Shown one piece after another: positions 32,529 to 45,603 of a DNA stretch of 64,000 nt (its first letter is position 1; every line of letters begins with the position of its first letter). The notes beneath the pieces are model-generated. The model was given only the letters and a program-made list of their open reading frames with translations. It was not told the DNA's origin and made no database searches. Source of the DNA: Laburnicola sp. R22_1 (taxonomy: Eukaryota > Ascomycota > Dothideomycetes > Pleosporales > Didymosphaeriaceae); assembly GCA_014281115.1 (NCBI GenBank), contig JACONQ010000010.1, positions 1-64,000 on the forward strand. The letters are read 5' to 3'. The position numbers and the translations under genes were made by a program.

Positions 32529-35114
32529 ATGGATCTTATTTCAGATGTTAGGGTATACTATGGAACAGCAGTAATAGTAGGTTATTGAGGGCTATTTTGC
32601 TGTGGTCGAAACGAGGGGAATACTTATCTGATTTGCAGGTCTATGGCTACTTCCTGTTTAATGTCTTCAGGAACATATACCTGCATCCTCTTTCTGGCTT
32701 TCCCGGGCCGATTCTTGCAAGATGCACCTTGGTGCACGTACCCCGCTCTATAGTGGTTTTTGTTACTCAAACGCCACACAGTTATGGCGCTTCAAGTCGA
32801 CTCTCGGTGGTACTTTCCATAAAGACCTAGCAAGGCTGCATAACAAGTATGGTAAGACTGTGGGTGCACGTTTGGTCAATAGTTCAGCTCATTCACACGT
32901 CTTCCCAGGGCCTGTCGTTCGCGTTGCGCCTAATGAGCTTTCCTTCGGCGGCGCGGGATCCTGGAAAGATATCTACGGATTTCACACTCAGGATCAAAAG
33001 CCTATGATGAAGAGCGATTTCTACAAGCTTCTAAGGTCGGGATTCGACTCGGGCTGCATCGGTTGTGAGCAAGTCCCCGCAGTGGCGAAGCGTATGAAGG
33101 CAAGCCTATCTTCGGCATTCTCCTCGAAAGCTTTGCTTGAACAAGGACACATTGTGCAAGATGTTGTGAACCAGTTCATTCGAAGGATTGAGTTGGAAGA
33201 ATAACATAAAAAGAAGATCGACATGGCCAAATGGCTGGAGCTAGTGGCTTTTGATCTTATGGGGGAAATGACCTTTGGCGAATCCTTTAATTGTGTCGTG
33301 ACTGGTATGCTATTTCTATAAAACTGTTCACGCGAATCAGAGTACTGGCTAACACGATGAAATGTGAAAGACATGATTGGATTAACCTGATTCTAGACCA
33401 TGTTTTCTTCGTTACACTGGCTGACAACCTTCGGCGTGTCAACTTTGTCAATTGCATGGGCGGTCTTATAGCACCCATCATTGAGGTTGCGAGGAAGAAA
33501 CACATTGAGTATACGAGGAATAAGGCCAACGCGTAAGGGCTTGCCCACTCAACATTCAAGACATCAGTGCTCTAACGGAACCAAGTCGCTTGAACACAGC
33601 GCTTGCAACAGTCCGTATTACGGTTCGTACGGTATCGTTCGAAGGCGGTTTTCGGCGGTCCGTACGGTAGTGGTCTCCCACAGTAATTGCAACCGTACCG
33701 TACCAATTATTAAGCCGTATTACGGCTGTACGGTTCCTAATCGGGAAGGAGGCGTGAGTTGAGCGTTTGGGGGCGTCCGGGCGTCAGATGTGGCAGATCC
33801 GGACTGCTTTGGGCGTAGGATGTACCCACATTGTGCGAATGCAGAGCTTCAACTCCTAACTATCTTTTTGCCCTGTTTCTTATACAAAAATCAGCTTCTT
33901 TACCTTAGTTACCATCGCCATTATGATGAGCTCGTGGGTCAACTCACAAAGTACGCGCGCGTCCTAGTTAACAGAGACGTTGCAGCCAGGCCACAATTAA
34001 AGCTTGTCAACTCCAAAAGAACTAGCTAACAAGAGACGTCGTCCCAAGTTACCTTAAGGACTTAACATCTTATATAAATCGCAAGGAGAACGCACCTCTA
34101 GCAGTCAACAACAACAACAGAGCTCCAGACAACGCGCAACTTATACCTCCTTCCTAATTAGGACAATTATATATTATTTCTGGCCGTAATTTTACCATAG
34201 AAGGCTCAAATTGATTATTACGGCTTACTACCAGTACCGTATAGACCTCTCCGCCGTAACGTCCGTACAGTAATGGCTAGCCACCGTAACGTAACCGTAG
34301 TGGGCTCAAACCGTCCGTAATACGGACTGTTGCAAGCCCTGCTTGAACACATCTAACCGAAGAAGATTATTGATAATCTCATCAGCAAGTCAGGTCGGGG
34401 GAGATGGAAACCGAAGAATTGGCAGCTCACTCGTCGACACTTGTGGATGCTAGCCGATGCCATGCTACAACTTTATTGGCTAACCAATCCTAGTGTCGCG
34501 GGCGCGGAAACTGTGGCCAGTTCTATGTCCGGAATACTGTTTTGGCTGCTGCGTCCTGGACCTAAGACAAGCTATTTCCGTCTGCGCGAAGAAGTTCGCT
34601 CAGCGTACTCAAGTTATGAGAGCATAAACTACTCTTCGACACAACAACTTCGTTATCTACAAGCCATCATGAAAGAAGGTTTACGCACATTTTCAAACGG
34701 TCATCCACTGCCTAGAGTTTGTCCCGGTCGTATGATAGACGGATACTGGGTTCTGGCTGAGGTTTGCTGTCCCAGTCTTATTTCTGAAACCCACTTACTA
34801 ATTACCTGCACAGACTGAAGTTTACACTTCCCCCTGGAGTTAATCATAGCAAAGAGTACTTCATCCGGCCTTAGTCGTTCGAACCAGAGCGATGGCTCAT
34901 GACTTCCTCAGGAAGTTCCGACTATGCTTCCGACATGCTGTGGGCCAGTCAGCCGTTCCAGCAAGGACCCAGGGGATGTATCGGACGCAACTTTGGCTGG
35001 GTGGAGATGAGTCTTGTGCTAGCGAAGCTGGTGTGGAAATACGACATGTCATTGGTTGATCCAGAAGATTCTTGGGATGAGCGAGTTAAAATCCATGTGG
35101 AAACTGGAACTTGA
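32529..35114 (+). pseudogene. Cytochrome P450 (P450-2), broken
   Basis: Exon 1 candidate MDLISDVRVYYGTAVIV, then spliced YGYFLFNVFRNIYLHPLSG with FPGP, RFKSTLGGTFHKDL and GPVVRVAPNELSF. A TAA at about 33202 interrupts IELEE-HKKKID. A 745-bp MITE follows at 33597-34341. Beyond it: I-helix VAGAETVASS, ExxR in MKEGLR, a TAG before SFEPERW, and an intact haem motif QQGPRGCIGRNFGW, ending HVETGT. The region next to the MITE is too degraded to align by eye. Relative of P450-1, with which it was probably duplicated and inverted. Confidence 0.83.
33597..34341. mobile_element. hAT-type MITE inside P450-2
   Basis: Ends CAGCGCTTGCAACAGTCCG and CGGACTGTTGCAAGCCCTG, with 8-bp duplication CTTGAACA at 33589-33596 and 34342-34349. 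745 bp without coding potential. Interior rich in CCGTACGG/CGTACGGTA words and CCGTAATACGG, likely subterminal transposase sites. Nonautonomous. Confidence 0.93.
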
Positions 35115-35236
35115 TGTTCGAATCACGAATGCCTAGCAAAACGGAAACCTTCGCGAATAAGTCAATTATTAATATCATTCCCGATTCTCAGCTATATTGC
35201 CCTAATGAAGGCAGCTACTTCAGTGCAGCTAATGGC

Positions 35237-36043
35237 TTAAAATCCCATTATCGATACCCCGCGGTCTGTGACTACCACACTCCCAGTAGCATTAGAATCC
35301 ACCATCAAATATATGTACGCTTCGGCAACTTCTTCAACGGTTGCCATTGCCCCATTTGCACACCTCGACAACATCTTGTCCTCAAGAGGCGTCCTAATCT
35401 CCGGTGGCACATTTTCCCAAGCCTCGGTAATCACTGGGCCCGGACAAATAATACTTACACGTAAAGGGCGGTACTCTAATGCTAGACCTTTCATCGCGCT
35501 TTCCATGGCGGCAAAATAGGCTCCATGCAAGATCCAGCCGGTCAAGGGTATACTGGAGTTGATGCCGCCGGTGAAGATGATGGATGATTTTGCGGTAAGA
35601 TGCATATGCCCGGGAGCATTCTTTGCTATAACTAAAGCAGCGATTAAACGAACCATGCCGGAGTCTAGCATGCTTCGCGTTGTGTGTTCCATAAATGGTG
35701 GCAATTTGACCTTGTCCCCGGCAGCATATACTATGTGGTCGATCTTTTTCTCCTCCGTCTTCAAGCTAAGAAATAGGATTCTGACATTTGCATCCAGCTC
35801 TTCAGGGTTCGAAAGGTTGCAGACGGAAGTGGATATTCGAGCGTTGATGTTGAATGGTTGCAAACTTTTTTGCGTTCGAGGAGACGATTGTTACATCTAA
35901 GGTCTTATGAGATAAGGACGTCAGAGTAAATAGCAGAAATACTCACCCATACAGCCTGCTTCCAGAACACTTTTCGCGACTCCTAGACCTATCCCGCTAG
36001 TACCGTCAAAGACCAGCACTCTCTTCCCGTTGAGCCGACCCAT
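35237..36043 (-). pseudogene. SDR-like protein lacking canonical YxxxK, probable frameshift
   Basis: Starts MGRLNGKRVLVFDGTSGIGLGVAKSVLEAG (cofactor motif GTSGIG). An intron with donor GTGAGT at about 35946 follows; downstream reading of VTIVSSNAKK then needs a one-base shift near 35870 (AAAAAAGTTT) to reach LQPFNINARISTSV. The rest is open: DHIVYAAGD, SSIIFTGG, RVSIICPGPVITEAW, TGSVVVTDRG. Where Y and K are expected, the segment GAYFAAMESAMKGLAL has Tyr but no Lys four on. Such atypical SDRs occur next to fungal metabolite genes. It converges on P450-2 (122 bp between stops). Confidence 0.72.
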
Positions 36044-36840
36044 GAGTAGGACTAGGAGGATAAGACAAACTGCGTGCGCCGGGGAGGTGAGCCAGACCTC
36101 CAACGATGGGTTTCTTTATACTGGAAGTTCAAGGCAAATATTATTCGCCCGGAGTGATCTTGGTAGAATAACATTCTCAAGGCAGTAGACAGGCACTCGG
36201 TCTCATACGGACGGGATTCCCAAATAAAGGAAAGATCCCACTGCCGAATTTGCCCCAACTTTAGATCCACGTGGCCGTTAACACAGTGTTCGAAACTCCA
36301 TGCGCTTTTTGGTGCGGAGCTGAAACCTACAGTCAAAAGTCTTTTAAAACGTTGATAATGGTATGAAAGTGTGTATTCTAGGTGGTATGCAGCGCATTTC
36401 ACCCGGGCGCGTATAAACTTGACTCAGCAATATCAAACACAAGATACATTGGGCGCGTTGAAGCGGGATGAGGAAAGGAACAACGCGAGGCCGGAAGAAT
36501 GCGTCGAATCCCTGCAACTGATGTTGTGTAACGTCGGCCATATCCTGAAAGAAGAAAGTTACCGAAACAGTCGGCATACCCTAGTCAAGGACATGGATTG
36601 CGCTCACTGCAGGACTCTGCCAATGGTAATTCCGGTGATGATTTGCCGGTATCTTATCTCTGTGAGACTGTTTACTCAGTCACGTGTCAATAAACTCTCA
36701 ACGGGTGCCCTGCAGCTGCTAGCGCTTACCGAGCGTGCCTGGGTCGGCCGCCGTCTTGCTGCGCCGCGAACGTTTGGCAAACATCCAGCACCAGCATCAT
36801 CACCACGCTGAGAAAGCACGAAATAGGCTCACAGCTCGCC
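36044..36840. other. Spacer between SDR and P450-3
   Basis: Contains the 5' flanks of both divergent genes. An open frame at 36371-36811 has no recognisable similarity and no codon pattern I trust. No repeats or RNA genes seen. Confidence 0.45.
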
Positions 36841-37630
36841 ATGGCATTGCTGGAGTACTCCAAGTTCCTGTTTGTCGCCGCAGCTGTTGCTACGATTATA
36901 TTTTGGCCTCCAAAGAACGGATCTTTCCTTCGCCGCGGCATCGATCCAGGATTTCTGAACCTCAAAGTTTGGCCCGCTCGAATATGGTTTCTTCTCAAAG
37001 GCCGCGACATAGTGGAAAGGGCCTACCTGCAGGTATTTTACACAACTCCGTTCGCAGATCATTGCACTCACTACGAAATACCAGGAGAAAAACAGACCAT
37101 ACTTACTACAGAGTCTCAACGAGGATTCCGTAGTGCTACCGCCCAAATACCTCCCTGAACTTCGAATGCTCCCCGATAACAAACTAAGTGCTTCACAAGC
37201 GCTCGTTACAAGCGTCCTGGGGCAGCATAGCGGCGTGGATGTTATTCTTAAAGATCGCCAGCATTATGTCATCGCTCGTGTACAGGTGACGAGGAGCTTG
37301 CGTATGGATTAAAACTCCTTTGCCTTAGCTGTATTATTGATAATGTGCAGCAACCTTGGTTCCGATTCTCTCTCGAAAAGTCGATAGTATTCTGAGTGAA
37401 ACGCTTGCGGCTTGCTCTACGTCAAAATTCACTACCGTGAAGATCAAGGAAATTGTCTCCGCTTTAGTCCTGCGGACCACCCTATTGACGTTCGTGGGAC
37501 CCGATCTGTGCGACAACACCGAACTTCAACGACTCGTAGAGGAGTTTACGAACATTGTCCGGGATATGGCTATTCTTATGTTGTTCATTCCAAAGGGTCT
37601 AAGATCAACACTCCGGCCTATCCTACCGCC

Positions 37631-38086
37631 CAGCGCTGACAACGTAGCGTAGTACGGTACGGTTGACCCTCATTGCTCTACGCTACGGCTTGTATGGGCG
37701 CTACGTACGTACGGGAGCCGCTGGAGATGCTAGATTACGCCCCGTAACCGTAGTACGGCCTAAAAAGGTGTTTACGGGCCCTATATGCCAAGATCCTTCC
37801 TAATTAGGTAATTAGTGATTGTTTTCTAGTGTTGAGGTCGTTAAAAAGTTGTCTTTTTAGGAGATTAACTTTACAAGGTTAAAAAGGTTACTTTTAACAA
37901 CTTTTTAACAACACCAAAAGGTCGCGTTAAAAGCTCACAAAAAGGCTCCCGTAGAGCCGTAATTACGCCTCGTCCACATACAAATTACGGCTACGGTACG
38001 GCCTAGGAGGCAGCTACGTACGTACGGCGTACGGGACGTACTACGGGACGTACTATTACGCGTAGTACGGTACGTTGTCAGCGCTG
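37631..38086. mobile_element. hAT-type MITE inside P450-3
   Basis: Ends CAGCGCTGACAACGTAG and TACGTTGTCAGCGCTG with 8-bp duplication CTACCGCC at 37623-37630 and 38087-38094. The 456-bp element has no open frame but dense CGTACGG/TAGTACGGTACG words. Similar in style to the MITE in P450-2 (CAGCGCT start), though not the same sequence. Confidence 0.93.
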
Positions 38087-39048
38087 CTACCGCCAACCGC
38101 GCGTATGAAGCGCCTCCACAAGCGCGTTCGACAAATTTTGTTCCCGAACAGCAAAAGAGATTTCCCGACCGTAATCAACCATTTTCTTGCAACATCTAAG
38201 ACGATGGATGAGGAGGAGATTGTCGCCAAGTTCCTTGTTCTTCTGGCTGGAGCCGTAAGTCCCGGCCTCTTGAATGTATACAGGCTACTAATCCCATTAG
38301 CTACATACCACCAAGATGTCCACATGCCACGCGATAATTGATCTGTGCGCATCATCGGAATGTGTTCAAGACTTAAGGAATGAAATACTGGCACAAAAAC
38401 CGAGCCAAGACGATTCACCGTGGCAGCTCGATCAAGTTGGACAGCTAAAGATGCTCGATTCCTTCCTCAAAGAGTCACAACGATTCAATCCGCCGAATTA
38501 TGGTAAGTGCGTCTGTATTCTCGATTGAGATTCTTCTCACGTCTGAAACAGTGAGCTTCGATCGCATCGCCATGTCAACATTCTCACTTCAAGACGGAAC
38601 AGTGATACCAAAAGGTACATTGATCAGCATGGCTGCAGGACCGATGGCAATGGACTCCGAATACTACCATGAGCCGGAAAAGTTCTCGGCGACTCAGTTC
38701 TGTGGGACTGAGGAGTCAGCCACAGAGTCAGGGACCGAGAGATCACAAAGAACGCACGAATTTGTCAGCACGGAGACCGGGAACATACACTGGGGCCATT
38801 GCCGGTTCACTTGTCCGGGCAGATGGTACGCGAGTGCCGTAATGAAAGTCTTCATTGCACAGATCATCTGTAAGACTGCCGCATGGCTGTATGGTCGGTC
38901 CTTGGTCACATGATCTCGGCCGGAATAACCTTATGCCTAGCCTCACCCATACACCTTCAGGCCCTCGGTCCTCGATAGTAATGAGACACCTCTTTTCTTA
39001 TGGTCAACCCATATCACTATGAAATACTGTGATCTCCACTATCTTACA

Positions 39049-39080
39049 GTTATGAGCCCGGCACGACGCTTATTGCGCAC
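39049..39080 (+). promoter_or_regulatory. Primer-binding site: half of initiator tRNA-Met
   Basis: GTTATGAGCCC directly follows the 5' LTR. It is complementary to the anticodon stem-loop of initiator tRNA-Met (GGGCUCAUAAC), and weaker complementarity continues into the 5' half of the tRNA. Priming from an internally cut initiator tRNA is known for Drosophila copia. Confidence 0.7.
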
Positions 39081-39252
39081 CCTCTGAAACTCCTTACTAG
39101 TTAGTCCTGCTGCCACATTATCGCTCGCACGGACCAGAGTAGAGTTTTCACAATAACAACGCGAAAAGTCATTTGTAAAACCACAATTACAGTCACTATA
39201 AATTACTGTAAAACACTGTAAGACTCCAAATCACAACAAAAAGCCCACACTA

Positions 39253-42200
39253 GTGGCTAAACACGCAAAAAGTTATCGCAAACGCGTCATAATGGCAACG
39301 CCAAAGGACGAAAAAGTCATACTAAAAGGGATGGACAACTTTGAACCATGGTACACAGTTTTTAAACGTACCGCGCGCACACTACGCGTCCTAAAATACG
39401 TTAACCCAGAGACTACAAATCTTGCGGTGCTAGAAGACGTTGAATCCGACCCTAATGAAAACCTTAATATTGCAGTGTGGAAAGAGAAATATAAGCGCAA
39501 ATAAGAACGCGAGAAATTGCTAAGTAAGCTTAAAAGCTACATTACGAGTATAGTGAGGGACAATATACTAATTTCTATGCCTGCTGACTACACTGTTGCA
39601 GAACAAATCAGGTTCCTGTATAAGAACTACTTAAAACTAATAGTCACTAAACAAGAAGAAGCAGACTGTTAATATAACAAGGCGAAGAAGTACACGCCTA
39701 GTCGCTAGTTAATTAAGGACTAGATAAACGACTTCCAAATTCATCTTAATAAGGCCATTGAACTGAAGGTTCCAGCTGTCTAGGGTTTCGCTCCCCAGTA
39801 AAATCTTCTTAAGGTCTTTTATACTATTAATTTAGGGTTTGCAGCGATAATAAATAAGAAAGTCTACAAGGCCTATTTAGTATACGTTAACGCAGAACTT
39901 AATCCACTAGCTTTAATAGTCTATACTATACTAGCTATTATTAATCGCGTAGGCGTTGTTGTTACACCAGAGCAACTTATTATAGTCCCTGCACTACTAC
40001 CGAGTATACCTAACAAGGTATCTGTCGCGGCGCTTATTTAACACTACTAAATAATGCCGTACCTACACAGCTTAAATAAGGGCAATATACAAGGCACCGC
40101 CTATGCTGCGCTTAATAGAGTATAGTCTCCTTACTATATAGATGTAAGAAATTAGAGCTATAGCTTAACGCCTTTGAACAATGTGGGAGGACTTTAGAAT
40201 AATAGGAAGCGTACTAACACTAAGATCGCTAGTAGTTCGCAAAGAAAGCCTTGTTCTTATGGTAAAGGCGACGCCTACCTAGGTAACCCACAATAGGGAG
40301 CTTGTTATACATCTGCACCTAGCTGTAAGAAATTAGGTTCAAAATCGACTTAGCTTGTGTCAAAGCCATTTAAAGATATAGTGAGGTTACTAGATAGGCT
40401 AAGCTGCTTAATAAAATACAAACAAGAGAGAAGGCGAAGCGAGATTGCGTTACACCTATAGGTTATATTAACACTAGCAACTAAGCCTTTAATAGAGAAT
40501 ATAAATAGGCACACGAAATAAAATACCTTATAATAAGTAATAAGTAACGTCCAACCTTAGTACTATTACCTTACTAGTGTCGCTCTTAAGGCTTAAAGGA
40601 AAAGATATCCACTTTAACTTAGGGCGTGAATGCCTATACACAAAGGATGGCACTAAGAATCCCATCTAGGCAATAGTTAAACCTATAGGCGGTCACTATG
40701 TTCTAGTGAATTAATAGTCTCCCCTGGCACCACCAGAGGACCACACTAACAGACCTTTCCTAGCGCTTGCTAACAAAAGGAGCTATAAGAAACCCTCTAT
40801 TGCACTACTACCTAACCGCACGTTATCCAGTCTTCACGCACACGTCTTGATAGGCTATACTAGAGCTAAATTAATAGAGAAACTAAGTCACAACGTTGCT
40901 GGCATAGCTCTGCTCATATCTCCTTCCCCTAGTACATAAGACTGCGAACAATGTAGAGTTAATAAGGCTTTATAGATTATCTTATAGAGATCTAATAGAG
41001 AGCACTAACCTACACGTGCATTTAAAGCTATTGCCATTAATCTTATTGCACTTAACGCCGAATCTCTTGCGGGCAACTAGTATATCTTTTATAGTTACTT
41101 TCTTGTTTTTAAGACCCATATGGTGTATGGCATACCTAATTAATCTACGGATATCCTAGATAGAGTCTTTAAACTCGTAGATAGACATATTAAACGCTGC
41201 TACAACGCCAGCCTAGTGTTTATACTAATAGATAGAGAGAGAGCTTATAGGTTTTAAAATAACCTTAGTGTAGTTAAGCACTATAAATAATAAGGCATTA
41301 CTATACAGCTCTAGTCCCCTAACACTATAAAATAATTAGGCCATGCAGAACAGTTAGGAAAGATGCTAATTACTATGTCTTAATTACTTAGGACTACGTC
41401 TAACCTTCCACTTTACCTGTGCGAAGAGATATACGCCTATGCGGCATATCTACTCAATTGGACTCCTATTAAATTATTAAACTAGACTACACTGTTTAAG
41501 GCTGTATATGGCAAACCGCCCTCTATCGCTTATCTACGCATCTATAGATATAGAGTATACTACCTTCGCAAGAAGATTTCCTAAATAGATAAGCTTTCCC
41601 TAAGGGCGCTTATTAGTTACTTAGTAGGCGTAGACTTACGTAATATCTACTATATATAGGTACTAAAAGCTGTATCCCGCGGACACAAAGGCAAGGTTAT
41701 TCGAATAAGGGATATTACCTATAATAAAGAACTATTCTTTGGGTCCACTAATAAAGAGAGCCTACTTGGCATTTAGTTAGATTAAGCCATTAATAATATT
41801 AAGGTTAAAGAATTAGAACGTAAGTAGGAAGATTCTAATAAGGAAGTATATAAAGACGCTAAGCTGTCTATCCTTCTCACCAAAACCCTACTCGCAGGCA
41901 AGAAATCAGGCCAAGCTTATAATGTACACCATGGCAGAGATGCATACCCTTTACTAGTTTCTATGGTTAATTAGACCTTCGCGCCGCCAACGTTAGTACT
42001 AGCTACACCGCTAACGCCTTCTTAGTCCTCTGCGTCCCCTACACCTATATTAATAGGACCTCCTGCGCAAAGAAAGCAATATAGAACTAATACCCATCTC
42101 TAAACTACTAACGTGTTGCCCAAACGCACACGAAATTCTGCTGCTAACACTATCTAGACTTATTGGAACACGTTTGCGTTGGCCTTACTACTAGACAAAG

Positions 42201-43830
42201 TGCCCTAATTAATCGCACTATTATGGCAAGTCCACAGAGACTAGCTTTCGCCCCTACCTTAATTTTAGAATAATGTCCTAAAACTCCCTACGTGGTTTAG
42301 AGAAGGCTTTATGGCAGCTACAAAGAAGGAGCTAAATACTATTGCTAGAAAGGAGACATATACTAAGATTTCGCTCTTAGAGCTTTCTTTAAGCACTAAA
42401 GTCTTGCCACTTATATAGGTCTTCACATATAAATTTAATTAAGGCTATCTAGCCAAGTTTAAAGTAAGGATTATTATGAGAGGAGACTTATAGACTGTTG
42501 TGGGTGACACCTATACTGCTACTCTTACTATACGAATATTCCGCGCTCTTATGGCAATTGCCGCCTACTTTAATATAGATATATATTAATACAACGCTGT
42601 TAATGCTTTTACTAACGCTAAACTCCCTAAACCTATTTACACCTTTTAACTAGAAGGTTTCTGTAACAGCGGGCACTACTAGCAACTTTATCGCGCCCTT
42701 TATGGCCTTAAGACATTACTACTACTCTAGTACGAAGACTTTACAACTACACTTAAGAGCTTTAGTCTATTACTAGTACTTCACGCACCCTGTCTATGGA
42801 GAGACAATCGCATTATCGTCTTCTTTTACGTGGACAACATTATTACTATAGCCCTTCTAGGTTATTTATCCTTCCTTAACGCCTTTAAACGCAAGCTTAT
42901 TAAATAGTATAAAATTACCGACTTGTAAGGCCAAGAGAACTCTACTTTCTATAGTATTACCATACACAGAGACCGCGATAATAGTTATCTTTAGTTGTTA
43001 TAATGTGACTACATCTAGAAAATCTACGCTAAATACCCAGCACCTTAAAAGTTGTTCTAGACTAAGGCACCTGCTTTACCTCTACCTTTTAAGGAGCTTG
43101 TACTATTAATAAAGTCTAAGAATAAGAACGCATTTTATTGTTACTCCTAGATAGTTAGATCTATTAGCTACGCCGCTAGTGCTACACGTCTAGATATTGC
43201 CAAAGCTTATTTAAAATTGGCTAAATTCCTTACTAACCCTGGCCCTAAACACTTATTAGCTATATATTAGTGCCTTGTATACCTGTATTACTTCTAGGAC
43301 CTGGCACTGCACTACTCTGTAGACTACACTACTCCGCATCTCTATTAAAAAGATACTAAAGAGACTAACTTCTATAGCGCAACTAACGCATCTTACGCTA
43401 ATTATAAGGCAACCCGTAAGTCCTTATAAGGCTATATCTTCTTCCTATTCGGCGGTCTAATTAACTAAAAAGCAACGCTCTAACGCTGCGTTGTTAAGTT
43501 AACTACTAAAGCCGAACTTATCTTACTCTCTATAGGGTACACTAAGTACTACTAGTGGTCTAGGATCTTTAATAATCTCTACCTGGACTTTGAGGAACAA
43601 CCCTCTATGTACTATAATAACAAATAGACAATTTGTCTACTGGTTATAGAGTCCCCTTAGCTAAAGATAACCCTTCGACACGTGGATATACACCACTATT
43701 AGTTATAGGAATAGGCACTATAAGGAACTGTTACTCCTGCTTATATTAAAACTAACTCTTAGCTCGCTAACAGCCTTACAAAACTTCTACCTAAATAGAA
43801 GTATTAGGAATAGTTAAAGCTCTTATAACT
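39253..43830 (+). pseudogene. Copia-1 gag-pol relic
   Basis: Only the gag start is still open (39253-39504; MDNFEPWYTVFKRTARTLRV). Downstream, copia pol can be traced through stops: reverse transcriptase near 42800 reads FFYVDNII, where YVDD lost an Asp codon to a G-to-A change, and an RNase H-like end lies near 43500. CA and TG dinucleotides are depleted in favour of TA while CG words survive, the RIP pattern. Confidence 0.85.
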
Positions 43831-43849
43831 TAAGCCTATTCTAAAGCAA

Positions 43850-45068
43850 ATTATAGGTAAATAAGTAGAGTCTTTAAGCTCTTCCACCTCTACAACCTTA
43901 TAGCAGAATATTGGCGGTTTAGATAACCTATAAATCTTACTCTGTCCCTGCGCCTATAGTCTCTAGAATTACTGTGTTTTACTATGTCAATAAGGCCTAT
44001 AGCTACGCGCTTCTCTAGTCTAATGCTCCTCTATCTCTACATATTAATAAGGCACATGGCCACGCGCCCCTCTAGTCTAATATTGCCCCTAAGCACTACT
44101 CTATTCTAGCACCCTACTTTCCCTATGTTTTATAGTGACAAGACCTTATACGTGTTATATTATAGCTCTAGCAAAAAGAATTTTAATGTCTAACGTAAAG
44201 CACTATTTATTAAAAAGTTAATAATAGCTAATAACTATCTACACCTAGGTAAATTAGCTACCTATTCTATAGATTAGTTCCCTTAGTACCTACACACCTA
44301 AGGAACAAGTCTAGATATTAGTAAGGAGTTCTGTCTTCTTGTGCTGGCGTAGCTATATGGAGTGGTTCCGCCCACTTACGCTAGAGTTAATTACACTAGA
44401 GTTATTAAGACGGCTCACATTAATAACAAATATAGGCAGACCTTAGCACTAGACTAGGACTTACCTTTTCTTATTTTAAGACTAGACTCTTCTATAAGGT
44501 ACGCCCTTACTTTCTAGCCTAGCTATATAGAACAGTTATAATTGTTTACACTAGTACCTAGGCAGACTGCTTTCTTATAGTAATTTTATATTAAAATAGA
44601 CCCAATCTACTATTATAGGCTATATGCTAAGGACACTCAGACGCCGACCCACACACAGATAGCTTAGGTGACCTATTAGTCTCACCCTATTCTGGCGGTT
44701 TAGGTGACTAATAAATCTCACCCTATCCTTGCACTTACAGTCTACAAAATTACTGTGTTTTACACTATTGATAAGGCATATGGCCACGCGTCCCTCTAGT
44801 CTAACACCATATTAATAAGGCACATGGCTACGCGCCCCTCTAGTCTAATATCTTTTAGCTTACTTACACTGTTGTTATAGTATTTTAGGGTGACTTTTAC
44901 AGCAAGCAGCCTATATAAGAACCTGCTAACAGCTCCTTTTTCTTCCCCTTACTAAGGTTAGGAGTTGTTTGTTGCCTATTACGCCATTTTGACTTTTTTT
45001 CTTATTGCCACGCATACCTATTTTAACTTAGGATCTGGCATTTCTTAGATTACTACTGTTGGCAATCT
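43850..45068 (+). other. Copia-1 segment between pol and 3' LTR, with direct repeats
   Basis: A repeat of about 170 bp occurs at about 43908-44092 and again at 44690-44857 (shared GGCGGTTTAG, ATTACTGTGTTTTAC, AATAAGGCACATGGC). Each contains an internal doublet ACGCGCCCCTCTAGTCTAATA. The 600 bp between is unlike pol and has partial reading potential (VPPTYARVNYTRVIKT). It could be an extra gene or a captured fragment; too mutated to tell. Confidence 0.55.
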
Positions 45069-45603
45069 AAAGGGGGTGTGTAAGACTGCCGCATGGCTGT
45101 ATGGTCGGTCCTTAGTCACATGACCTCGGCCGGAATAACCTTATGCCTAGCCTCACCCATACACCTTCAGGCCCTCGGTTCTTGATAGTAATAAGACACC
45201 TCTTTTCTTATGGTTAACCCATATTACTATGAATTACTATGATCTCTACTATCTTACATTATTAAAAAGTATAATGTGTCGTTTCCGGAGGGGCAGAAGG
45301 AAAGGCTTTCTTGTCAGATAGACAGTCACTGTGAAATCCAGTGGGTAGGTGTGTACGATCATATGGCCCCTTACAGTGGTAATCAGTGTAAATCACAGTG
45401 ATTTCACTGTGAAATACACTAAGGAGGCTGGCGCACTACTGTTTTACACTGCCCCTGTACTAGTCTAAATAGTACTAGTGCGGCTTAGTACTAGATAGTT
45501 ACTTCTCGCGGTAGCCGAGCTTCTCCGACAGAACACACACAATCAATCAATCAACCCACCACTTTTCCATCTCAACTCATTAAGAATACCCGTATATCTG
45601 ACA

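Larger units (their letters stand above)
38869..45258 (+). mobile_element. Ty1/copia LTR retrotransposon (Copia-1)
   Basis: Both LTRs are 180 bp (38869-39048, 45079-45258), starting TGTAAGACTGCC and ending CTATCTTACA. They differ at about 11 sites, nearly all C/T or G/A. Flanks TCATC and TTATT match as a 5-bp duplication if two C changed to T. Polypurine tract AAAGGGGGTG precedes the 3' LTR. The interior is heavily RIP-mutated. Confidence 0.95.

Noticed and set aside
33481..34029. Two + strand open frames inside the MITE
   Set aside because: They begin in P450-2 or in repetitive CGTACGG sequence and have no protein character.
36371..36811. 146-codon + strand open frame
   Set aside because: No motif, no consistent codon use, and it ends just before the P450-3 start; probably chance.
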